A stretch of DNA of 64,000 nt from an uncultured Rhodospirillales bacterium (GTDB lineage Bacteria > Pseudomonadota > Alphaproteobacteria > ATCC43930 > CGMCC-115725). Below the pieces are notes generated by a model. It ran no database searches. It was given only the letters and a program-made list of their open reading frames with translations, and was not told where the DNA came from. The position numbers and the translations under genes were made by a program. Positions 59,074-64,000 of the stretch are shown here, piece by piece. Position 1 is the first letter of the stretch; every line of letters starts with the position of its first letter. The DNA lies in the NCBI GenBank assembly GCA_903828515.1, contig CAIKMD010000002.1:186001-250000 (forward strand), in the 5' to 3' direction.

Positions 59074-59880
59074 TTAACCGGCGGCCTCAGGTGCGAAGCG
59101 GATGCCGGCGGCGCTGAATTGCCGCTTGATGGCGAGGTTGATGCTCATCCGCGTCGCGTCGGCGACGTCGTCCGGCGCCGTGACCTGAATTTTGAGCTTG
59201 AGCCAGGCATCGCCCAGTTCCTCGACGCCGATGATCGGCGTGCCCTCGATTTCCGAATGTTCCGCGGCGATGGTTTCCATGATGCCGAGGGCGCGGTCCA
59301 GATCAGCATTGTAGGGCAACTGGAACGTGATGGTTTGCGTGCGGTGCACGGCGTGCCGCGAGTTGTTGGTGATCGGCGCATCGGACAGCATCTTGTTGGG
59401 CACGGTGACGATGCGGTTTTCCGACGTGCGGATGACCGTCGCGAAGAGGCCGACCTCTTCGACCGTGCCGGAAAATCCCGCCGCGTCGATCTGGTTGCCG
59501 ACATGGAAGGGCCGCAGCCCGACCAGCATCACACCGGCCGCGACATTGCTGAGCGTGCCCTGCAAAGCCAAACCAATGGCAAGGCCGGCGGCGCCGAGGA
59601 CGGCAACGAGGCTGGTGAGTTGAATGCCGAACTGATCGAGCACGGCGAGCATGGCGCCGATCAGGATGCCATACCGCACCACGCTGACGACGAGGGGCAG
59701 CAACGTCGCATCCATCCAGGGATGCTTCGACAGATTGCGATGCAGCGCGCGGGTCGCCCAACCGGCGAGCCACCAGCCGCCGACCAGGATGATGATGGCG
59801 CCGGCGAGATCGATGCCGTACTTGGCGGCGTCGTGCCAGATCGCGGCCGCGGTCGGCGAATTGAAAGGATCGAAATTCAT
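59074..59880 (-). CDS. MscS-family mechanosensitive channel
   Basis: 268 residues, about the length of small MscS. Three membrane segments lie in the first 110 residues (IDLAGAIIILVGGWWLAGWA, IGAMLAVLDQFGIQL region, and the pore helix AVLGAAGLAIGLALQGTLSN with its Gly/Ala pattern). The beta domain follows with VEEVGLFATVIRT and IVTVPNKML near residue 165. It acts as an emergency valve on osmotic downshock. Its start is close to an unrelated TSUP permease gene upstream on the same strand. Confidence 0.91.
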   Translation of the reverse strand: MNFDPFNSPTAAAIWHDAAKYGIDLAGAIIILVGGWWLAGWATRALHRNLSKHPWMDATLLPLVVSVVRYGILIGAMLAVLDQFGIQLTSLVAVLGAAGLAIGLALQGTLSNVAAGVMLVGLRPFHVGNQIDAAGFSGTVEEVGLFATVIRTSENRIVTVPNKMLSDAPITNNSRHAVHRTQTITFQLPYNADLDRALGIMETIAAEHSEIEGTPIIGVEELGDAWLKLKIQVTAPDDVADATRMSINLAIKRQFSAAGIRFAPEAAG

Positions 59881-59959
59881 GGGGCGGTTCCAGCGTCGGG
59901 AGAGGCGGGGTGTAATTTCCTAGCTTGATCGCGCCGGCCGCGCAACGCGCGGCGGGCTA

Positions 59960-60715
59960 TCAAACAGGGTACATGAAGAAATAGATCGTGAGCGAGGCGC
60001 CCAGGACGACGACAAAAGTCTTGATGACGCGCGGGTCGATGCGCTTTGCCCCGCGCGCGCCGATATAGCCGCCGATGAGGGTCGCCACACACATCACGAG
60101 CGCTTCGGTCCAATAGATCTGCCCCGAGGCGATGAACGCGATCCCGGAGACGAATGTCATGCAGGAAGCGAGCACGAGCTTCAGCCCGTTCATCGCATGA
60201 ATATCGCGCATGCCGTAGAGCGTCAGCGCCGCCAGCATCATGAAGCCGATACCCGCGCCGAAATACCCTCCGTAGAGGGCGATCGCGAACTGCGCCGTGT
60301 TGACGCCGCGCGCCCCGATCGTGACCCGCCGCAAAATCGATTGCGGCGCGAAATTGCCGATGGCGAAGACCACGGTGGCCAGCAGCATGAGCCAGGGCAG
60401 CACGCCGGAGAAAACCGCACTGGGCGTCCACAGCAGAACGAGCGCGCCGATCAGCCCGCCGACGGTGCTGATAAGCAGCAGCATCTTGATGTCGAAATTG
60501 GTCGCGGCCCGGATGTCGTGCCGGTAGGCCCAGACGCTGGCGAGCTGGCCGGGTATCGTCGCGATGTTGTTGGTCACGTTGGCCGGCACCGCCGGAATGC
60601 CGACGAAGAGCAGGGCGGGAAAACTGACGAAGCTGCCGCCGCCGGCGATCGCGTTCATCACGCCGGTGACGAGAGCGGCGGCAAACAGCAGGAGCAGGTG
60701 AGAGCCGCCGGTCAT
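59960..60715 (-). CDS. TauE/SafE-type (TSUP) sulfite/organo-anion exporter
   Basis: 251 residues from the ATG at 60715; the upstream extension reads back into the tRNA gene and is rejected. About eight membrane segments; the N-terminal repeat has FAAALVTGVMNAIAGGGSF, with the AGGGSF element repeated in form by the second half (AIALYGGYFGAGIGFMMLAA). TSUP members move sulfite, sulfonates, sulfolactate or organic acids. It is one of the few permeases in the window, but it is not an ABC permease. Confidence 0.87.
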   Translation of the reverse strand: MTGGSHLLLLFAAALVTGVMNAIAGGGSFVSFPALLFVGIPAVPANVTNNIATIPGQLASVWAYRHDIRAATNFDIKMLLLISTVGGLIGALVLLWTPSAVFSGVLPWLMLLATVVFAIGNFAPQSILRRVTIGARGVNTAQFAIALYGGYFGAGIGFMMLAALTLYGMRDIHAMNGLKLVLASCMTFVSGIAFIASGQIYWTEALVMCVATLIGGYIGARGAKRIDPRVIKTFVVVLGASLTIYFFMYPV

Positions 60716-60749
60716 CGGGGAACGCACGCGGCTGATGTTGAGGGGAAAA

Positions 60750-60828
60750 TGGGGCGAGCGACCGGAATTGAACCGGCGACATCCAGAATCACAATCTGGC
60801 GCTCTAACCAACTGAGCTACGCCCGCCG
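60750..60828 (-). tRNA. tRNA-His (GUG anticodon), CCA encoded
   Basis: Minus-strand cloverleaf: acceptor GCGGGCG with CGCTCGC (one G-U), D-arm GCTC...GAGC, anticodon arm CCAGA-TTGTGAT-TCTGG with GTG, and T-arm GCCGG-TTCAATT-CCGGT. A G at -1 pairs with the discriminator C, as is specific for tRNA-His, and CCA follows at 60752-60750. The gene lies just upstream of the TSUP gene on the same strand. Confidence 0.96.
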
Positions 60829-60838
60829 CCGTGCCGTG

Positions 60839-60867
60839 CTCCTACCGCGACGCCCCGCAAGCGTCAA
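60839..60867 (-). promoter_or_regulatory. Promoter candidate for tRNA-His
   Basis: TTGACG (revcomp of 60862-60867) and TAGGAG (revcomp of 60839-60844) are separated by 17 bases. The -35 is good and the -10 weak. Transcription would start close to the mature 5' end of the tRNA. Confidence 0.45.
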
Positions 60868-60910
60868 GTTGTCATGATTCCAGCATTTTCTTCATTCCCG
60901 CTTTGTCCTT

Positions 60911-60924
60911 GTCTTTCGAAAGAC
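60911..60924. promoter_or_regulatory. 14-base perfect palindrome upstream of the Nnr gene
   Basis: GTCTTTCGAAAGAC lies 46 bases before the Nnr start and about 80 bases from the tRNA-His. It could be an operator for either, but no family match is evident. Confidence 0.35.
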
Positions 60925-60969
60925 TCCGGAGGGCGATAGACTCTCCGGCGCGCTCCCTCGAACCGGGAC

Positions 60970-62475
60970 ATGACCGCGATGCGGCCGTTTGACGACGCCC
61001 TTTTGACGCCTGCCGAAATGGCGACAGCCGATCAGGCTGCGATTGCGTCGGGCGTGAACGAGTTGGGGTTAATGGAAGCCGCCGGCCGCGCGGTGGCCGA
61101 CGCGGTAGGACGCCGTTGGTCGATGCAGCCGGTCGTGGTGCTCTGTGGCCCCGGCAACAATGGCGGCGACGGGTTCGTGGCCGCACGTCACCTGGCCGCC
61201 GAGGGTTGGCCGGTGCGGCTCGGTCTGCTGGGCGATAGGGAGAAACTCCAGGGTGCCGCCGCGCATCACGCGGCGCGGTTTCGCGGTATGGTCGAACCCC
61301 TCGAACCTGACATGCTCGAAGGTGCCGGGCTTGCTATCGACGCGATTTTTGGGGCCGGGCTGGCGCGACCGGTGACGGGCGCGGCCGCTTCGGTGATCGA
61401 GAGCCTGGGTCGTCGTCGCCTGGCAACGCTTTGCGTCGATGTGCCGAGCGGTGTCGACGGTGCCTCGGGTGCCGTGCTCGGTCTCGCCCCGCAAGCCGAT
61501 GCTACCGTCACGTTCTTTCGCAAAAAACCCGGTCACCTTCTCTATCCAGGGCGCGCGCGCTGTGGCGCGCTGCACGTCGCGCCGATCGGCATTCCGGCAT
61601 CTGTGCTCGATCGCATCGCGCCGCAAACGTTCGAAAACGGACCGGCGCTGTGGCTCGATCGATATCCGTGGCCGCAGGCAGACGATCATAAATATTCGCG
61701 CGGCCATGTCGTCGTCGCGGGCGGCGAATTGTTGACCGGCGCGGCGCGGCTGACGGTGCGGGCGGCGGGACGCGCCGGGGCAGGGCTGGTGACGGTCGCC
61801 GCGCCGACATCGGCGTGGTCGGTCTATGCGACGGCCCTGACCAGCGCGATCGTTCGCTCGATGCGCGCGCCGGAAGACTTCGCGGAACTGATCGGCGATT
61901 CACGCGTTCGCGCGGTGGTCGTCGGACCCGGCGCCGGCGTCACGCCGAAGACCCGTGCGCTTGCCTTGGCGGCTCTCGCGTCGAAACGCGCGACCGTACT
62001 CGATGCCGACGCGCTGACGGTCTTCGCCGACGTCCCCGATATTCTGGCCGGTGCAATCCGGGGCGCGTGCGTTCTGACGCCGCATGAAGGCGAGTTCGTT
62101 CGGCTGTATCCCGAACCCGGCGACAAATTGGTGCGTGCCCGCGCGGCGGCCAAACGGTTCGGCGCGGTGATCGTCTTGAAGGGGGCCGATACCGTTATCG
62201 CGGCGCCCGATGGCCGCGCGGCCATCAATGCGAACGCGCCACCCGATCTGGCTTCCGGCGGAACCGGCGACGTGCTGTCCGGTTTAATCGTCGGGCTTCT
62301 CGCTCAGGGCGTGGACGCTTTCGCCGCCGCTTGTGCCGGCGTCTGGCTTCACGGCGAAGCCGCCCATGAATTTGGACCTGGTCTGATCGCCGATGATCTG
62401 ATCGATACCTTGCCCGCGGTCCTGCGGCGCCTGAAAGCGCTCGCCGCCGCTTCCTCATCATTGAGAGAGACATGA
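60970..62475 (+). CDS. nnr: Bifunctional NAD(P)H-hydrate epimerase / ADP-dependent NAD(P)H-hydrate dehydratase
   Basis: 501 residues with two domains. The N-terminal YjeF-N epimerase (about 1-215) has LMEAAGRAV, CGPGNNGGDGFVAARHLA near residue 57 and DVPSGVDG near 157. The C-terminal dehydratase (about 225-500) has KYSRGHVVVAGG, VVGPGAGV near 317, TPHEGEF near 373 and NAPPDLASGGTGDVLSG near 418. It repairs hydrated NAD(P)H. Fusion of the two activities is normal in bacteria. The stop overlaps the next start by 4 bases (ATGA). Confidence 0.93.
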   Translation: MTAMRPFDDALLTPAEMATADQAAIASGVNELGLMEAAGRAVADAVGRRWSMQPVVVLCGPGNNGGDGFVAARHLAAEGWPVRLGLLGDREKLQGAAAHHAARFRGMVEPLEPDMLEGAGLAIDAIFGAGLARPVTGAAASVIESLGRRRLATLCVDVPSGVDGASGAVLGLAPQADATVTFFRKKPGHLLYPGRARCGALHVAPIGIPASVLDRIAPQTFENGPALWLDRYPWPQADDHKYSRGHVVVAGGELLTGAARLTVRAAGRAGAGLVTVAAPTSAWSVYATALTSAIVRSMRAPEDFAELIGDSRVRAVVVGPGAGVTPKTRALALAALASKRATVLDADALTVFADVPDILAGAIRGACVLTPHEGEFVRLYPEPGDKLVRARAAAKRFGAVIVLKGADTVIAAPDGRAAINANAPPDLASGGTGDVLSGLIVGLLAQGVDAFAAACAGVWLHGEAAHEFGPGLIADDLIDTLPAVLRRLKALAAASSSLRET

Positions 62476-63893
62476 CCGACCGAAGCGGTTTCCTCGACGG
62501 CGTCTACGATTTCACGATCTCGAACCTGCGCACGCTCAAGGCGCGATGGCGCGATCTGGCCGGTCCGACGCGCACGACGGCACCCTTGGCGCTGACCGAT
62601 GGCGGCGCCGAGCGGCTCATCGAACAAATGCGTGACTGTCTCGAATCGCGTGGCGGCGAGGTCTCGGCGCGCGCGCGGGCGGCGGCCTTGGGCGAGACTT
62701 ATCTCTCCCTGTCGCCGCAAGGCCGGGAACGCTTTCTCGGACTTCTCGCGAGCGAGTTCGATATCGATCATGCCGCGGTGGCCGCGTCGAGCCAGCGTCT
62801 CGCTCATGCGCGCAGCGAAGATGAGAAACGCAAGATCGAGCGCGCACTACGCGAAGCGCTGGAGCCGCCGCGCACGCGTCTGCTCATGCAATTCAATGCG
62901 TTGCCCAACGGCGTCAAATTTCTGGTCGATATGCGTGCCGAACTCATGGTGCTGGCGCGTCAGGACGAGGGGCTGGCCGCGCTCGATTACGATCTCTACA
63001 CACTGCTGGCGAGCTGGTTCGACGAGGGCTTTCTCGAAGTGCGCCGGATCACCTGGGAGTCACCGGCGGCGTTGCTCGAAAAGCTCATGGTCTATGAAGC
63101 GGTTCACGAAATCCGCAGTTGGTCGGACCTCAAGAACCGGTTAGAGGCCGATCGCCGGTGCTTCGCCTATTTCCATCCGCGCATGCCGGACGAGCCGCTG
63201 ATCTTCGTCGAAGTCGCGCTGGTTCAGGGCATGGCCGACAACGTTCAGTCGCTGCTCGACGAGACCGCGCCGGTCGGCGATCCGATGTCTGCCGACACGG
63301 CGATCTTCTATTCGATATCGAATTGTCAGCGGGGACTCAGCGGCATCAGCTTCGGCGATTTTCTGATCAAGCGCGTGGTCGACCGTCTCGCGGCCGAACT
63401 GCCGCACCTGACCCGTTATGCGACCTTGTCGCCGTTGCCGGGTTTCCACGCCTGGCTGGATGGGCGGACGATCGAGGAGAGTGACGATCTGCTGACCCTG
63501 TCCGAGCGACGGGCGCTTGAAGCCCTATCCGATACGTCGACCGGGCACAGCCTGACCGCGTTGCTCGAACGTCCGCATTGGTATGAGGACGATGCCGTGG
63601 CGCAGGCCTTGAAGGCGCCGCTGCTTCGCCTTGCCGCGCGCTATTTGCTGACCGAAAAGACCGCGCGCGGACGTGCGCTCGATGGCGTCGAGCATTTCCA
63701 TTTGAGTAATGGCGCGCGGGTCGAGCGGATCAATTGGCTGGGCGATCTGTCGCCCAAAGGCCTTCAGCAATCGGCCGGCATCATGATCAATTACCTCTAT
63801 CGATCGAGCGACATCGAGGCGAATCACGAGGCCTATACCGGCGACGGCGAGGTGAAATCGTCCACCGCGGTCAGCCGCCTGTTGAAAACTTAA
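62472..63893 (+). CDS. Malonyl-CoA decarboxylase
   Basis: 473 residues matching MatA/MCD over its length: an N-terminal helical domain, then the catalytic part with FFHPRMPDEPLIFVEVAL-like segment (here FHPRMPDEPLIF), AIFYSISNCQRGLSGISFG near residue 275 and the His-containing HFHLSNGARVERINW near 412, where Ser and His act in catalysis. It converts malonyl-CoA to acetyl-CoA and CO2. The gene overlaps the Nnr stop by 4 bases; a terminator follows. No malonate CoA-ligase or transporter adjoins. Confidence 0.9.
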   Translation: MTDRSGFLDGVYDFTISNLRTLKARWRDLAGPTRTTAPLALTDGGAERLIEQMRDCLESRGGEVSARARAAALGETYLSLSPQGRERFLGLLASEFDIDHAAVAASSQRLAHARSEDEKRKIERALREALEPPRTRLLMQFNALPNGVKFLVDMRAELMVLARQDEGLAALDYDLYTLLASWFDEGFLEVRRITWESPAALLEKLMVYEAVHEIRSWSDLKNRLEADRRCFAYFHPRMPDEPLIFVEVALVQGMADNVQSLLDETAPVGDPMSADTAIFYSISNCQRGLSGISFGDFLIKRVVDRLAAELPHLTRYATLSPLPGFHAWLDGRTIEESDDLLTLSERRALEALSDTSTGHSLTALLERPHWYEDDAVAQALKAPLLRLAARYLLTEKTARGRALDGVEHFHLSNGARVERINWLGDLSPKGLQQSAGIMINYLYRSSDIEANHEAYTGDGEVKSSTAVSRLLKT

Positions 63894-63907
63894 AAAAACC
63901 GTTGACC

Positions 63908-63932
63908 AAAGCCGGAAATTCCGGCTTTTTCC
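63908..63932 (+). terminator. Rho-independent terminator after malonyl-CoA decarboxylase
   Basis: Stem AAAGCCGG / CCGGCTTT (with AA/TT extending towards a short loop) followed by TTTTT, 14 bases after the stop codon. Confidence 0.9.
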
Positions 63933-63952
63933 TTATTCATCCCCAGGCGAGG

Positions 63953-63961
63953 TGTGGATAA
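63953..63961 (-). other. Perfect DnaA-box sequence near the window end
   Basis: TGTGGATAA on the plus strand (TTATCCACA on the minus strand) matches the DnaA box exactly, 20 bases after the terminator. A single 9-mer can occur by chance; nothing further can be seen before the window ends. Confidence 0.3.
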
Positions 63962-64000
63962 GGGCAAAGCCCGTCCACTGTCCGGGGGGATCAGGGGGCT

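Noticed and set aside
60750-60828. tRNA-His as an integration (att) site
   Set aside because: No integrase or fragment of a second tRNA copy is seen near it, and both sides hold ordinary chromosomal genes.

Overview
The window reads as a chromosomal segment of a high-GC alphaproteobacterium. The evidence is a glnB-glnA pair with type I glutamine synthetase, an alphaproteobacterial-style ParE, RlpA, a RhlE-type helicase, a fused NAD(P)HX repair enzyme, a CCA-encoding tRNA-His, and dense GC-rich coding with many ATGA overlaps. A Rhodospirillales-like host is my best guess, but this is an inference and no rRNA is present to settle it. I see no insertion sequence, integrase, prophage or CRISPR array.

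Layout. Positions 1-4.1 kb hold the end of a hydantoinase B-type gene, a fumarylacetoacetate-hydrolase-fold (FAH) gene and, convergently, a thiamine-diphosphate enzyme. Positions 4.26-13.31 kb are the most striking part: nine consecutive paralogous periplasmic substrate-binding proteins (SBPs), mostly joined by 4-base overlaps, with no permease or ATPase among them. Positions 13.3-31.9 kb are catabolic: an SDR, two acyl-CoA dehydrogenases, a CocE-type hydrolase, an ABC ATPase with an SBP, a cupin, further SBPs, three more FAH-fold genes, a class III extradiol dioxygenase, a Rieske ring-hydroxylating oxygenase (alpha and beta), a flavin monooxygenase-like protein, an ACMSD-like amidohydrolase and a dienelactone hydrolase. 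Positions 31.9-38.9 kb carry an acyl-CoA ligase, a thioesterase, two medium-chain reductases, a UbiD-family decarboxylase and a VOC protein, interrupted by a small AT-rich GIY-YIG nuclease gene. Positions 39-46 kb hold an orphan molybdenum hydroxylase large subunit, an HU protein, two cell-envelope membrane enzymes, and a Rieske ferredoxin with its reductase. From about 46 kb to the end the content is mostly housekeeping (RNA helicase, ParE, RlpA, GlnA, GlnB, MscS, TauE-type permease, tRNA-His, Nnr, malonyl-CoA decarboxylase), with a second tandem SBP pair at 48.8-50.8 kb and a VanA-like oxygenase at 58 kb.

How it may work together (inference): the oxygenases, extradiol dioxygenase, FAH-fold enzymes, dienelactone hydrolases, UbiD, CoA ligase, thioesterase and acyl-CoA dehydrogenases look like a versatile route for degrading aromatic or cyclic acids. 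The stand-alone ferredoxin and reductase could supply electrons to both oxygenases. Fourteen SBPs against one ATPase and no permease suggests many alternative receptors feeding a transporter encoded elsewhere, or receptors with a sensing role. No dedicated transcription factor is encoded in the window; the only regulators seen are P-II (GlnB), a stand-alone RAM/AsnC-type effector domain and HU.
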